Origin: Pseudomarimonas salicorniae | GTDB lineage: Bacteria; Pseudomonadota; Gammaproteobacteria; Xanthomonadales; Xanthomonadaceae | NCBI RefSeq assembly: GCF_023156535.1 | Contig: NZ_JALNMH010000002.1 | Location: forward strand, 372,001-436,000 | Length of the DNA: 64,000 nt | Direction: 5' to 3' | In this document: piece by piece, positions 1-9,600 of the stretch | Position numbering within the stretch: position 1 is the stretch's first letter | How the letters are laid out: each line of letters begins with the position of its first letter | Notes under the pieces: generated by a model | What the model saw: only the letters and a program-made list of their open reading frames with translations | Told to the model about the DNA's origin: nothing | Databases searched by the model: none | Translations under genes and position numbers: made by a program

Positions 1-229
1 TGCCGCACTGCCCGGCCGGCGAGCCGTCCTGGTTCCAGATCCCATAGCCAAAGGCGCTGCCTGCAGTGCGCGGCGGCTCGATGGTCAGCAGCTGGTCGCA
101 GCCGACGCCGCGATGACGGTCGCAGAGCCGGGCGATCAGCGCGGCATCGAGCGGCGCCGTGGCGCTGCGGCGATCAATCACGACAAAGTCGTTCCCGGCC
201 CCATGCATCTTGGTGAAACGAAGCCCCAT
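1..229 (-). CDS. dapF: diaminopimelate epimerase, N-terminal part (cut by window edge)
   Basis: DapF interconverts LL- and meso-diaminopimelate in the cytoplasm for lysine and peptidoglycan synthesis. Only about 76 N-terminal residues are inside the window. They contain the family signature [13 protein letters not shown] near the start and GVGCDQ followed by the segment ending in AGQCG; that Cys is the first catalytic cysteine of the family. The ATG at 229 gives the usual N-terminus. It lies 9 bases downstream of lptM on the same strand, the common dapF arrangement. The frame is open at the left edge, so the gene is incomplete only because of the window. Confidence 0.95.
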   Translation of the reverse strand, partial: MGLRFTKMHGAGNDFVVIDRRSATAPLDAALIARLCDRHRGVGCDQLLTIEPPRTAGSAFGYGIWNQDGSPAGQCG

Positions 230-238
230 CGGGGCGTC

Positions 239-370
239 TCAGCCGGCGCTGGCGGGCGGGGCCGGCCCCGGGCGGACGAGGTCCCCCTTGTTGCCGCAAC
301 CGACCAGCGCGGCAAGGCTGGCAATACAGAGGATCAGTAACAGGCGCGCGGCCAGGCGGGAGGTAGTCAT
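239..370 (-). CDS. lptM: LptM-like small outer-membrane lipoprotein
   Basis: A 43-residue lipoprotein. It has a short basic N-terminus (MTTSRLAAR), a hydrophobic stretch, a lipobox ending at Cys25 (ALVGC) and then GNKGDLVRPGP. The CG-x-KG-x-L pattern right after the lipidated Cys is the hallmark of LptM (formerly YifL), which in enterobacteria assists oxidative maturation of the LptD-LptE LPS translocon. Its position just before dapF matches the gene order in many gammaproteobacteria. The assignment rests on motif plus context; the exact role in this lineage is inferred. Confidence 0.85.
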   Translation of the reverse strand: MTTSRLAARLLLILCIASLAALVGCGNKGDLVRPGPAPPASAG

Positions 371-419
371 CGACGAAGTATAACGACGCGGCTGAGCACC
401 CGAAGGCGTACAGTCGCGC

Positions 420-1031
420 TCAGACGCTGACGTCGACCGTGGTCGCGGCCGGCGCCGGGGCGGCGGACGCAGTGCTGGCATAGGCGGCACTGGCCACCGG
501 AGCGGGAGCGGGAGCAGCGGGCAGAGATGCCGCCAGCGGAATCGGCTCGGCCTGCTGCGCTGCCCCTGCCGCGACCTGCTCCGCAGCCAACTTCTCGGCG
601 GCAGCGTCGGCCGCCGCCGTGCGCGCGGCCTCACCCGGATCGCTGTCGATCACCGAGTAGCGATCCGCTGCAGCAGCCGCCGGGGAGAAGGGGGTGAAGC
701 TGAGGGAGGAACCGGTACCAAAGCTGCCGACGTACTGCACGGCCAGGTTGAGCTGCGGAGTGGCCCCCACCGGCGCTACCCCGGCCATGGCCCGGGCCAG
801 GGCAGAAATCTGCACCGTACCCGCCTGCCCGGAGGGCGAGGGCGAGGTGGAAATGCTGAATACCGGCATCTCGGCGCTCCCGAAGGAGGTCGAGGCCAGC
901 TGCACTACCACTTGGCTCGGAGAGATCTGCACGACGCGACTCGGTAAACGGATTGGTGCCTGTTGGGGGCTATCGGCCGGTTCTGCGGAAACTTTAGGGG
1001 CGAATCCGGCCCGATTCATGAAGCCTGTCAC
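420..1031 (-). CDS. hypothetical Ala/Pro-rich protein
   Basis: About 203 residues; no family recognised. The first 120 residues are mixed, with Ser/Thr/Val-rich segments such as ISPSQVVVQLAST. The last 80 are Ala/Pro-rich low complexity. No signal peptide or membrane segment is evident. The frame opens with GTG at 1031; an in-frame ATG at 1019 is an equally good start. It shares the strand of lptM and dapF, 49 bases away. Frames on both strands are open here, as often happens at this GC content, so gene status is moderately uncertain. Confidence 0.5.
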   Translation of the reverse strand: MTGFMNRAGFAPKVSAEPADSPQQAPIRLPSRVVQISPSQVVVQLASTSFGSAEMPVFSISTSPSPSGQAGTVQISALARAMAGVAPVGATPQLNLAVQYVGSFGTGSSLSFTPFSPAAAAADRYSVIDSDPGEAARTAAADAAAEKLAAEQVAAGAAQQAEPIPLAASLPAAPAPAPVASAAYASTASAAPAPAATTVDVSV

Positions 1032-1302
1032 AGTTTAGCGAGGTGCCCAAGGGATTTTCCCGGAGCCTTGGCTGCCTGGCCCCTCCGGTTCGGCGCATGT
1101 CTCGGAGGGAGATTCCGGCGGGCGCACAGTCAGTCCGGATGACAGACGGGCGAGCCAACGCAGACGAGCCGCGCACGCGTGGGCGCGGCCGGGCACCGCG
1201 ATGCTGCGCGGCACGCCGGGCGGGGAGAGGGGCGGCGGGGTCGTGCGCATCCCCTGGCCCGAGGGGTCCGGAGGGGCTTGGGCGTCACCGGGGTATCGGG
1301 AC
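1032..1302. other. intergenic segment without a recognised gene
   Basis: This segment lies between the Ala/Pro-rich hypothetical gene and the terminator hairpin of the S9 peptidase. It is very GC-rich. Open frames exist on both strands but show no recognisable protein. It presumably holds the promoter of the 420-1031 gene, but I see no convincing -35/-10 pair. Confidence 0.4.
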
Positions 1303-1332
1303 CGTCGGCGCGCCCGTTCGGGCGCGCCGACG
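1303..1332 (-). terminator. hairpin terminator of the S9 peptidase gene
   Basis: A perfect 13-bp inverted repeat (1303-1315 pairing with 1320-1332) encloses a 4-base loop (GTTC). It starts 5 bases past the stop codon of the minus-strand peptidase gene. There is no T-run beyond it, so termination efficiency is uncertain, but stem length and position make a 3'-end role likely. Confidence 0.65.
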
Positions 1333-1337
1333 CGGCT

Positions 1338-3461
1338 TCAGCGGGCGCCGGCTGCCTGCTGTCCCGGCGCCGGCATCAGCTGGCGGCGCAGGAAGGTGTA
1401 GGCCAGGGCCTGCATGTGGGCCAACTGCTGGTTGTTGGCGGCGCCGCCATGGCCACCCTCGATATTCTCGTAGTAGTACACCTCGTGCTCCTGCTCCTTC
1501 ATCCGCGCCATCATCTTGCGGGCATGGCCGGGATGGACGCGGTCGTCACGGGTGGAGGTGGTGAACAGCACGGCCGGGTAGTCCACGCCGGCCTTCACGT
1601 TGTGGTACGGCGAGAAGGTCTTGATGAACTCCCACTCTTCGGGCTTGTCCGGATTGCCGTACTCGGCCATCCACGAGGCGCCGGCCAGCAGCTTGTTGTA
1701 GCGCTGCATGTCGAGCAGCGGGACCTGGCACACCGCCGCGGCGAACAGGCTCGGATACAGGGTGACCATGTTGCCGACCAGCAGGCCGCCGTTCGAGCCG
1801 CCCTGGATGCCGAGCCGCTCGCTGGAGGTCACCCCGCGCTTGATCAGGTCCTCGGCTACCGCGGCGAAATCCTCGTAGGCGCGCAGGCGGTTCTGCTTGA
1901 GTGCCGCCTGGTGCCAGCGCGGGCCGTACTCGCCGCCGCCGCGGATATTGGCGACCACGAACACGCCGCCGTACTGCAGCCAGCCGCGGCCGGCTGCCGG
2001 CGCGTAGTTCGGGGTCAACGAGATCTCGAAGCCGCCGTAGCCGTAGAGCAGGGTCGGGTTGCTGCCGTCCAGCTTCAGGCCCTTGCGGGCGACCATGAAG
2101 TACGGAACGCGGGTGCCGTCCTTGCTGGTCGCGAAGTGCTGGGCGATCTCGTAGTTCGACGAGTCGTAGAAGGCCGGCATCTTCTTCAGCGGCTCGGGGT
2201 CCTTGCCGATCTCGCCGATCATCAGCGTGGTCGGGGTGAGGTAGTCGCTGACGGTCAGGAAGTAGGCATCCGACTCCTCATCATCGATTCCGCCGGCGCT
2301 GACCGTGCCGAAGGCCGGCGCGCCCTTGAGCGGCGCCTTTTCCCACTTGCCGTCCTTGTGGGTCAGCACGTAGAGGCGGTTCTTGACGTCCTCCAGAACG
2401 TTGAGGATCAGGTGGTTCCTGGTCGGGCTGAAGCTGGCGAACGAGGTGGTGTCGGTCGGCGCGAAGAGCACGTCGAACTCGCGCTTGCCGGCCATGAAGT
2501 CATCGAAGCGGGACGCGATCAGCGAGCCGGCGGCATACTCCTTGTCACCAACCTTCCACGGCTCGCGCAACTCGAGGATCAGCCAGTCCTTGTGCACCGA
2601 CTTGTTGGCGCTGTTCGGGGCATCGATCTTGGTCAGCTTGCCGTCCTGACCGCGCAGGTACAGCTCGTCGTTGTAGAAGGCGATGGTCCGGCTGACGAAG
2701 TCACGCTCGAAGCCGGTGCTCAGATCGCGGTAGCCGGCGATATACATGTCCTCGTCGGTGCCCTCGTAGACCACCTTGGCCTCGACCATCGGCGTGCCGC
2801 GCTTCCATTCCTTGACGATGCGCGGGTAGCCGGAGCTGGTCAGGCTGCCGTCACCGAAGTCGGTGTAGACGTAGACGGTGTCGCGGTCGATCCATTGCAG
2901 GCCGCCCTTGGCCTCGGGGCGGAAATAACCGTCCTTGACCCACTGCCTGGTCGACAGGTCGAACTCGCGGGTGACGTCGGCGTCGGCGCCGCCGCGCGAG
3001 AGCGCGACCAGGCAGCGCGTGTAGTCCGGCTTCAGGCAGTTGGCGCCGTGCCAGACCCAGTTCTCGCCCTCGGCCTTGTTCAGCGCGTCAATGTCGAGCA
3101 GGACCTCCCACTCCGGCTCGTCCTTGCGGTACTCGGCCAGGGTGGTACGCCGCCAGATGCCGCGCTCGTGCTTCTGGTCCTTCCAGAAGTTGTAGTAGTA
3201 GTCGCCCTGCTTGCTGACGTAGGGAATCTTCTCGTCGGAGTCGAGGATGGCTTTGAGGTCGGCCTCGAGCTGGGCAAAGGCCACGTCGTCCTTGAGCAGC
3301 TTCTCGGACTCCGCGTTGCGGGCGCGGACCCAGTCGAGCTGCTTGTCGCCGCCCACGTCCTCCAGCCAGAGGTAGGGGTCTTCCTGCATTGCCTTCTCCG
3401 CCATGGCCAGCGGCGCGGCCAACATGGCCACGGCGCCCAGCGTCCAGATGTTCCGATTCAC
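1338..3461 (-). CDS. prolyl oligopeptidase family (S9A) serine peptidase, exported
   Basis: A 707-residue enzyme of the usual S9A length. The N-terminus is a signal peptide (NRNIWTLGAVAMLAAPLAMA, then EKAMQEDPY), so it is probably periplasmic. A beta-propeller region covers roughly residues 70-420, followed by an alpha/beta-hydrolase domain. The catalytic triad is visible: Ser556 in GGSNGG, Asp639/640 in TRDDRV and His671 in EGGHGG. Family members cleave short peptides after proline. The start is a GTG at 3461 preceded by GGGAGAAG. The upstream DUF2179 gene ends 103 bases away on the same strand. The exact substrate cannot be told from sequence. Confidence 0.92.
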   Translation of the reverse strand: MNRNIWTLGAVAMLAAPLAMAEKAMQEDPYLWLEDVGGDKQLDWVRARNAESEKLLKDDVAFAQLEADLKAILDSDEKIPYVSKQGDYYYNFWKDQKHERGIWRRTTLAEYRKDEPEWEVLLDIDALNKAEGENWVWHGANCLKPDYTRCLVALSRGGADADVTREFDLSTRQWVKDGYFRPEAKGGLQWIDRDTVYVYTDFGDGSLTSSGYPRIVKEWKRGTPMVEAKVVYEGTDEDMYIAGYRDLSTGFERDFVSRTIAFYNDELYLRGQDGKLTKIDAPNSANKSVHKDWLILELREPWKVGDKEYAAGSLIASRFDDFMAGKREFDVLFAPTDTTSFASFSPTRNHLILNVLEDVKNRLYVLTHKDGKWEKAPLKGAPAFGTVSAGGIDDEESDAYFLTVSDYLTPTTLMIGEIGKDPEPLKKMPAFYDSSNYEIAQHFATSKDGTRVPYFMVARKGLKLDGSNPTLLYGYGGFEISLTPNYAPAAGRGWLQYGGVFVVANIRGGGEYGPRWHQAALKQNRLRAYEDFAAVAEDLIKRGVTSSERLGIQGGSNGGLLVGNMVTLYPSLFAAAVCQVPLLDMQRYNKLLAGASWMAEYGNPDKPEEWEFIKTFSPYHNVKAGVDYPAVLFTTSTRDDRVHPGHARKMMARMKEQEHEVYYYENIEGGHGGAANNQQLAHMQALAYTFLRRQLMPAPGQQAAGAR

Positions 3462-3564
3462 GCTCTTCTCCCTCGTCGATGGTCTGGTCCGGAGACCCGA
3501 TGCGCGGGCAGTCTGCGGGGCTGCCGGGCATGGTCCAGTCCCGGAAGTCACGCCGACCGCACCC

Positions 3565-4134
3565 CTACTTTCGTTTGAACCGCAGCGAAAACCCGCTCTC
3601 CGGGGGCAGGTCACCCTCCTCGCCGACGTGGGTCTTGACGTCGGCCACGGTATAGATCGCTTCGGCGTCGAAGGCGGCGATCCGTGCGACCAGGGCAGGC
3701 ACCTTGCGCCGCCGCTCGACCACGTAGACCACCTGGACGCGCCGCCCGCCCTTGCCCTTGCCCTCCAGCTCGACCACCCGGTAGCCGGCCTCGCGCAGGT
3801 GGCCGGCCAGCGAGGCGTCCTCGCGGTAGCAGATGGCCCGGACCAGCTCGCGGCCGACGCCCAGGCGCCGCTCCAGCGAGATGCCGAGGTAATTGCCCGC
3901 GGCGAATCCCGAGGCATAGGCCACCGCCAGCCAGGGCTGGGCGTCGAGGTGCAGCAGCACCTGGCGCACCGCCAGCACCCAGATCAGCGCCTCGACAAAA
4001 CCGATCAGCGCGGCCAGCCAGCGGTATCCGCGGAAGCCGATGATGATCCGCACCGTGCCCAGCGACACATCGGCGACGCGGGCAAGAAAGATGGCCGGCG
4101 CCAGCAGCCAGGGAATCAGGTCGGGGGAGATCAT
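3565..4134 (-). CDS. DUF2179/UPF0316 membrane protein
   Basis: A 189-residue protein with three predicted membrane helices (about residues 7-30, 33-55 and 65-82), a cluster of Arg residues, then a soluble C-terminal DUF2179 domain (about 105-180, including VKTHVGEEGDLPPE). This matches the UPF0316 family, whose function is not established. DUF2179 is also found at the C-terminus of YitT-type proteins, where a small-ligand-binding role has been proposed. It could share a transcript with the downstream S9 peptidase, but the 103-base gap leaves that open. Confidence 0.8.
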   Translation of the reverse strand: MISPDLIPWLLAPAIFLARVADVSLGTVRIIIGFRGYRWLAALIGFVEALIWVLAVRQVLLHLDAQPWLAVAYASGFAAGNYLGISLERRLGVGRELVRAICYREDASLAGHLREAGYRVVELEGKGKGGRRVQVVYVVERRRKVPALVARIAAFDAEAIYTVADVKTHVGEEGDLPPESGFSLRFKRK

Positions 4135-4352
4135 GGCGGCGAAGTGTACCGGGGGTTGGGGTCAGGGACTCGGGAGTCGGCCGCTACGCGGCCACGGCAG
4201 CTGCGCTGCCTGCGTCTTCGCTGCGCTCGGTCGGGGCTCGGGAACGGGGAACGGGCGGCACCGGCGTTCGTGGAGCGCAGCTTGCTGCTCTGCAACCCAG
4301 CCACTCCGAAGCGTTGCGGCAGACCATCGCGCCCGAGCCCCCGGTGCGAGCG

Positions 4353-4384
4353 CGACACCGCGACACCGCGACACCGCGACACCG
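4353..4384. repeat. tandem octamer repeat (CGACACCG)4
   Basis: Four perfect consecutive copies of the octamer CGACACCG, followed by a degenerate fifth (CGAAACCA). A short perfect tandem array of this kind can change copy number by replication slippage. It lies in intergenic DNA about 110 bases from the 3' end of the GNAT gene, so no phase-variable frame is evident. Confidence 0.85.
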
Positions 4385-4440
4385 CGAAACCAAATACAAC
4401 TGACGAGCCGTGGCCCGCCATCGAAACGCCGGCAGTTGCC

Positions 4441-4458
4441 GGCCGAGCAAGCTCGGCC
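4441..4458. repeat. short palindrome of the dispersed GTAG/GCTTGC repeat type
   Basis: GGCCGAGC-AA-GCTCGGCC is a perfect 8-bp stem with a 2-base spacer, ending 1 base from the GNAT stop codon. On the minus strand it reads GTAGCGGCCGAGCTTGCTC, resembling the 31325 and 48604 repeats (TGTAGGAGCCAGCTTGCT). It may also act as the 3'-end hairpin of the GNAT gene. Confidence 0.6.
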
Positions 4459-4459
4459 G

Positions 4460-4996
4460 CTACGAGCCCGGTAGCAACACCCTCCGTAGGCAGACCGCGG
4501 CCACGCCATCGTCGTAGTAACCGGCGCGCAGGCCAATCTCCTCAAAGCCGCGCGCCCGGTACAGGGCGAGAGCTGCGGCGTTGTCGGCGCGTACCTCAAG
4601 GGTCAGGCCTGGAGCCCCGGCGCGCCGCGCCTGCTCCAGGGCGTCGTCCAGCAGTCGGGCACCCCAGCCGCGGCCGCGGCAGTCCGGATCCACGACGATG
4701 GAGTAGAGGCGCCAGGCCGGCCGCTGGCCATGGCGCAGCAGCATGCTGTAGCCGACCACGCTGCCCGCCTCGGCCAGCCTCAGGACCGCACGCGGCGAGC
4801 GCAGGTGATGCCTGAACTGGCGCGGGCTGAGCCGGTCGCCGGGGAAGCGCGCCTCCAGGTCCAGAAGGCGAGGCAGATCCGTCAGGGTTGCCGGGCGTAT
4901 GCGCTCGGCCGCCGCCTGAACGTCCCGCTTCGCCGCGGGGTGCACCGACGGCCGCTTTGCTTCAGACTTTGCCGTCCCTTGCCGCGCCCGTGCCAT
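4460..4996 (-). CDS. GNAT family N-acetyltransferase (RimI-like)
   Basis: Up to 178 residues from the ATG at 4996. The GNAT fold spans about residues 32-175. It contains IRPATLTDLPRLLDLE at its start, the acetyl-CoA-binding motif CRGRGWGARLLDDAL and NAAALALYRARGFEEIG near the end, typical of RimI-like enzymes that acetylate protein N-termini or small amines. The first 30 residues are basic and not part of the fold; a GTG at 4945 would remove part of this extension. The gene is head to head with the ATP-grasp ligase. GNAT enzymes are recurrent partners of RimK-type amidoligases, so joint action in making a modified peptide is plausible but inferred. Confidence 0.85.
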   Translation of the reverse strand: MARARQGTAKSEAKRPSVHPAAKRDVQAAAERIRPATLTDLPRLLDLEARFPGDRLSPRQFRHHLRSPRAVLRLAEAGSVVGYSMLLRHGQRPAWRLYSIVVDPDCRGRGWGARLLDDALEQARRAGAPGLTLEVRADNAAALALYRARGFEEIGLRAGYYDDGVAAVCLRRVLLPGS

Positions 4997-6479
4997 GAGC
5001 CGCCTCGTCATTGTTGTCGAAAAGCTGTCCGATTGGGGGTCCTACTATCCCTCGGAGAACGTGGTCGCCGCCATCGACTACCTGAAGCAGCCGGTCGGTG
5101 CCGATGACGAGCGCGTACAGGTGATCAACCTGTGCCGCAACTTCAAGTATCTAGGCCTTGGCTACTACGTCTCCCTGCTGGCGGAGGCCCGCGGGCACAA
5201 GGTCATCCCCTCGGTGCGCACGATCAACGACCTGCGCCGGCGCTCCCTCTACGGCATCGACATCGAGGACCTGAACCAGAAGCTGGCCAAGTTCCTGCCC
5301 GAGGACGGCCGCGACACCACCGACTTCAGCCTGCTGGTCTACTTCGGCCAGACCAGCTACGGCCCGCTGCAGGACCTCGCCCGCCAGGTGTTCGAGACCT
5401 TTCCCTGCCCGATCCTGAAGATCGAGTTCGAGCGGCAGAAGGTCTGGCAGATCGCCTCCCTGCGCCCGGCCGGTTTCCACACCCTGACCGACCAGCAGGA
5501 GGACGCCTTCGCCGCCGCGCTGGACGCCTTCAGCAAGAAGCTGTGGCGCAAGCCGAGGGCACGGCGCAAGTTCCGCTACGACCTGGCCATGCTGCACGAC
5601 CCGGCCGAGGCGATGCCGCCCTCGAACAAGAAGGCCCTCAAGCATTTCATCGAGGCGGGCAAGGAACTGGGCATCGAGGTCGATCCGATCGGCCGCAACG
5701 ACTTCGCCCGGCTGGCCGAATATGACGGCCTGTTCATCCGCGAGACCACCTCGCTGGACAACCACACCTACCGTTTCGCGCACCGCGCCGAGCGCGAGGA
5801 CATGGTGGTCATCGACGACCCGGTCTCGATCCTGCGCTGCACCAACAAGATCTATCTCAACGATCTGCTGAAGTCGCGCAAGCTGCCGGTGCCGCGGACC
5901 GAGACCGTGTTCCGCGATGACCTCAAGCGGCTCGAGCAGCTGCCCGAGCTGCTCGGCTTTCCGATCGTGCTGAAGATTCCCGACGGCAGCTTCTCGCGCG
6001 GGATCACCAAGGCGGAGTCCCTGGCCGAGCTCAAGACCGGGGCCGAGCAGCTGTTCCAGCACACCGCCCTGCTGCTCGCCCAGGAGTACATGTACACCGA
6101 GTTCGACTGGCGGATCGGGGTGCTGAACAACCAGGCGCTGTTCGCCTGCCAGTACTTCATGTCGCGTGGCCACTGGCAGATCTACAACCATGGCGCCACC
6201 GGCGCGGCCAAGAGCGGCGAGTTCCGCACCCTGCCGATCCGCGAGGCGCCGCCCGAGGTGGTCAAGCTGGCCCTGCGCGCCACCGCGCCGATCGGCGATG
6301 GCCTGTACGGGGTCGACATCAAGGCCGCCGACAAGCGCCTCGCGATCATCGAGGTCAACGACAACCCGAACATCGACGCCGGCATCGAGGACGCCTACCT
6401 CGGCGATGACCTGTACCGCCGGGTGATGGAGGAGTTCCTCCGCCGCCTTGAGCGCAAGCGCCTCGGCATTCCCCACTAG
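4995..6479 (+). CDS. RimK-like ATP-grasp amidoligase with RLAN-type N-terminal domain
   Basis: A 494-residue protein. The N-terminal ~150 residues (starting MSRLVIVVEKLSDW) match the RLAN domain found before some RimK-type ligases. After a linker rich in basic residues comes an ATP-grasp domain (about 270-485) with GFPIVLKIPDGSFSRGI for nucleotide binding and the metal-binding end EVNDNPNIDAG. Such enzymes form amide bonds between an amino acid and a peptide or protein C-terminus using ATP. No ribosomal protein S6 specificity can be inferred. The start codon overlaps that of the divergent GNAT gene, so any promoter must lie inside that gene. Confidence 0.88.
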   Translation: MSRLVIVVEKLSDWGSYYPSENVVAAIDYLKQPVGADDERVQVINLCRNFKYLGLGYYVSLLAEARGHKVIPSVRTINDLRRRSLYGIDIEDLNQKLAKFLPEDGRDTTDFSLLVYFGQTSYGPLQDLARQVFETFPCPILKIEFERQKVWQIASLRPAGFHTLTDQQEDAFAAALDAFSKKLWRKPRARRKFRYDLAMLHDPAEAMPPSNKKALKHFIEAGKELGIEVDPIGRNDFARLAEYDGLFIRETTSLDNHTYRFAHRAEREDMVVIDDPVSILRCTNKIYLNDLLKSRKLPVPRTETVFRDDLKRLEQLPELLGFPIVLKIPDGSFSRGITKAESLAELKTGAEQLFQHTALLLAQEYMYTEFDWRIGVLNNQALFACQYFMSRGHWQIYNHGATGAAKSGEFRTLPIREAPPEVVKLALRATAPIGDGLYGVDIKAADKRLAIIEVNDNPNIDAGIEDAYLGDDLYRRVMEEFLRRLERKRLGIPH

Positions 6480-6501
6480 CACTTCCCGCTGACAGACCCC
6501 A

Positions 6502-6518
6502 TCGGGCGTTCCGCCCGA
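6502..6518 (+). terminator. possible 3'-end hairpin of the RimK-like gene
   Basis: A 7-bp perfect stem (TCGGGCG/CGCCCGA) with a 3-base loop, 22 bases past the stop codon. No T-run follows, so it is only a candidate terminator. The rest of the gap to 6649 shows no gene. Confidence 0.45.
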
Positions 6519-6649
6519 GGGCGGCTGTACCACCTCCCCCGAGAACGGGGGGCATTCCCGAATGCACGCACCGCGCCGGTGCTGCACAATGCAGGCCAAC
6601 CACCTGCCCCGCGGGGCGGGTCCAGCCTGCTCTATCGGGGAAGCATTGG

Positions 6650-9600
6650 ATGCAACGACTCGGCCGCAGCGCACATCTCATCCTCCTGCTGCTGTGCAGC
6701 TGCCTGCTCGCCGCCTGCGGCGGATCCAGCACCGACGCCGATGGCAATCCGATTCCCACCACCACCAGCCGCACGCTGCAGCTGAGCCTCGTGCTGCTCG
6801 ATCCGGCGGGCCAGCCGTCGACCCGGGTGCCGGCGGGCTCGCGCCGCCAGGTCGAAGTGACTGCGGTGCTGCGCACGGTGGTCAGCCAGGGTGGACGGGT
6901 CACCAGCGACACCAGCGCCCCGCTTGGCAACCTGATCGTCGCGCTCAGCGCCGGCGGCGCCAGCTTCGAGCCGAGCAATGGCAACGTGCTTACCGACAGT
7001 CAGGGCCGCGGCCGGGCGGTGCTGATTGCCGGCAGCGAAACCGGCGCCAGCGTGCTGCAGGCCAGCGCCAGCTCGGGCGGGGTGCAGGGCATTGCCAGCC
7101 TGAACTTCGAGATCGTCCCGGGGCCGACGCCGCGGATCAGCCTGCGCGTGCTTGACGCCACCGGCATCGAGACCAGCACCCTGCGCGCCGGCGAGGTCGT
7201 CGCCGTCGAGGCGCGGGCCGCCCAGGTCACCCTGGGTTCCGATGGAAGCAGCGTCGTCAACAGCCAGCCGATGGCCAATGCCGAGATTGTCTTCAGCACC
7301 GATGGCGGCCAGTTCGAGCCGGCCAGCGGGCGCGTGCTGACCGGCCCGGACGGAGTGGCAGTGGCCCAGCTGCGTGCCGGCACCGCCGCCGGCGCTTTCC
7401 AGGTCACCGCCAGCCTGCAGCTCGGCGAGGACACGACCCTCAGCGCCTCGCGCAGCCTGCAGATCCGCCTGCCCAGCCTGGTGCTGGGCAGCGGCAGCCC
7501 GTTTACCCCGGGTCGTCTGGCCCTGTCGCAGTCAAGCATTGCGGTCGGCAACACCGTGACCGTCAGCGGCGAACTGCGTGACGCCAATGGCGTGGTCTTC
7601 GCCGCGCCGGTCGATGTGTTCCTCAGCAGCCGCTGCGCCGCGCTCGGCAGCGCCCAGCTGACCAGCCCGGTGCGCGCCCTCAACGGCCGCTTCAACGCCA
7701 GCTACACCCCACAGTCCGGCTGCCTGGGCGAGGACCTCATCGAGGCCGATGCCCGGCTGCCCGGCCAGGTGCTCGGTGCCACCGCCAGCGCGGTGCTGTC
7801 GGTGCAGCAGGCGCCGGCCGGTGGACTGGTCTTCGTCGACGCCAGCGCGACCCAGCTGGCCCTGCGTGGACGCGGCGGCAGCGGGCGCCCCGAGTCCGCC
7901 ACCCTGCGCTTCCGAGCCAGCAGCAGCAGCGGCATCGGGGTTCCGGGGGCGCGGGTGCGCTTCAGCCTCAGCAATTCGGCCGGCGGCATCTCACTGAGCC
8001 CGACCGAGGCGGTCAGCGACAGCGAGGGCCTGGTTGCGGTCAACGTCACCAGCGGCACCCGCGCGGTGGGTTTCCGGGTGCTGGCCAGCCTCGACAACGG
8101 CCTGGTCGCGCAGTCGACGACGCTGAGCATCTCCTCGGGCACGGCGGACCAGGATTCGACGTCACTGGCGGTGCGTACCTTCAACATCGAGGGCTTCAAC
8201 ATCGACGGCGTGGACACCGAGCTGACCCTGCGCGCCGCGGACTTTTTCAACAACCCGGTCGCCGACGGCACCCTTGCTGTCCTGTCCACCGAGGGCGGCG
8301 CCGTGGATCCGGTCTGTGTGCTGCAAGGCGGCGTCTGCTCGGTGGTCCTGCGCTCGCAGAATCCCCGCCCGGCCGATGGACGCGTCAGCGTTCTGCTCAC
8401 CCTGCCCGGTGACGAGAGCTTCACCGACCAGAACGGCAACGGCCAGTACGACACCGGCGAGCCGTTCGAGGACCTGGCAGAAGCGTTCCGCGACGACAAT
8501 GAGGACGGGCGATACCAGATTGGCGAGCCCTTCGTTGACCGCAATGGCAACGGCGTGCGCGACCCCGGCAACGGCCGCTACGACGGCATCCTCTGCACCA
8601 GCGCCGGCTGCCCGCAGGGCTCCGAGGTCGATGTGCGCGCGAGCACGGTTATCGTATTCTCGACCAGCAGCGCCTCGATCAGTATCTCGCCCTCCCAGCT
8701 CAGCCTTGACGAACTGTCGCCGCGAACGGTGCTGATCGACATTTCCGACCTCAACGGAAATCTTCCTCCCGCCGGCAGTACGGTCGAGGTCACCACCAGC
8801 AATGGCGAGTTGCTGAGCGAGGCCAGCTTCACCGTGGGTAACAGCAATGCCCGCGGGCCGCTGCGCCTGCAGGCCCAGCTGATCGGTGACGGTGAGCCCT
8901 CGAGCGGGCAGCTCACGGTCTCGGTGTCCTCGCCTTCCGGCGTGGTGAGCCGCCGGCAGATCACGGTGACCGACATCCGCGCCTGCGACGCCTTGCCGGC
9001 CCCGCTGCCCCCGGGCTGCCAGGGAGGCGACACCTCGGTCGGCTCGGTGGTGGTCAACCCCAGCCAGTTCACCGTCCAGCCCAATGATGCCGATCGCAGG
9101 GTGACCGTCAGCGTCGGCGTCTTCGCCGGCACGGGCAACGAGCGCCGTCCGTTCTCGGGCGTGACTCCGGGGGTTCGCTGCACCCCGTCGGCCAATGCGG
9201 CCGATTTCCAGATCACCGAACCCGCGACGATCGGCGCCACCGACAGTACCGGCACCACCACGCTGACCTTCGAGATCGACGCCGGGGCACTGCCGCTGGG
9301 CAGTGTGACCTGCAGCATCCTGGCCGGCGACCAGTCGGCGGACGTCCGCTTCGATGCCGCGACACCCAACGTGGTCCGCGTGGATGCGATTCCCGGCACC
9401 TTCAGCATCCAGCCCGACCAGCAGAACGCCGAGCTCAACGTACAGATCGCGGTGTTCGCCCAGGGCGGCGGCGGCACGCTGGTGCCGGTCTCCGGCATCC
9501 GTCCCGTGGTCGGCGCCTGTGATCCGGGCAGTTCGTCCGGATTCTTTATCCTGGCACCCACCACGATCGCGCCGACCAACGAGCAGGGCGCCACCTCGGC

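Larger units (their letters stand above)
4135..4459. other. repeat-rich intergenic region
   Basis: About 325 bases lie between the DUF2179 gene and the GNAT gene, with no convincing protein. The segment holds short direct and inverted repeats: CCGCTACGCGGCC near 4181, an AGCTGCGCTGCCTGCG/TTCGCTGCGCTC segment near 4200-4230, the tandem octamer at 4353-4384 and the palindrome at 4441-4458. It looks like accumulated extragenic repeats rather than a decayed gene. Confidence 0.55.

Noticed and set aside
1179-3578. A long plus-strand open frame of about 800 codons opposite the S9 peptidase gene
   Set aside because: It is antisense to a clearly recognised enzyme and its translation is a Val/Leu/Arg/Gly-rich string without motifs. 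Long antisense frames are common at this GC content.
4353-4384. A CRISPR-like repeat cluster
   Set aside because: Units are 8 bases long with no spacers; it is a simple tandem repeat and no cas genes are present.
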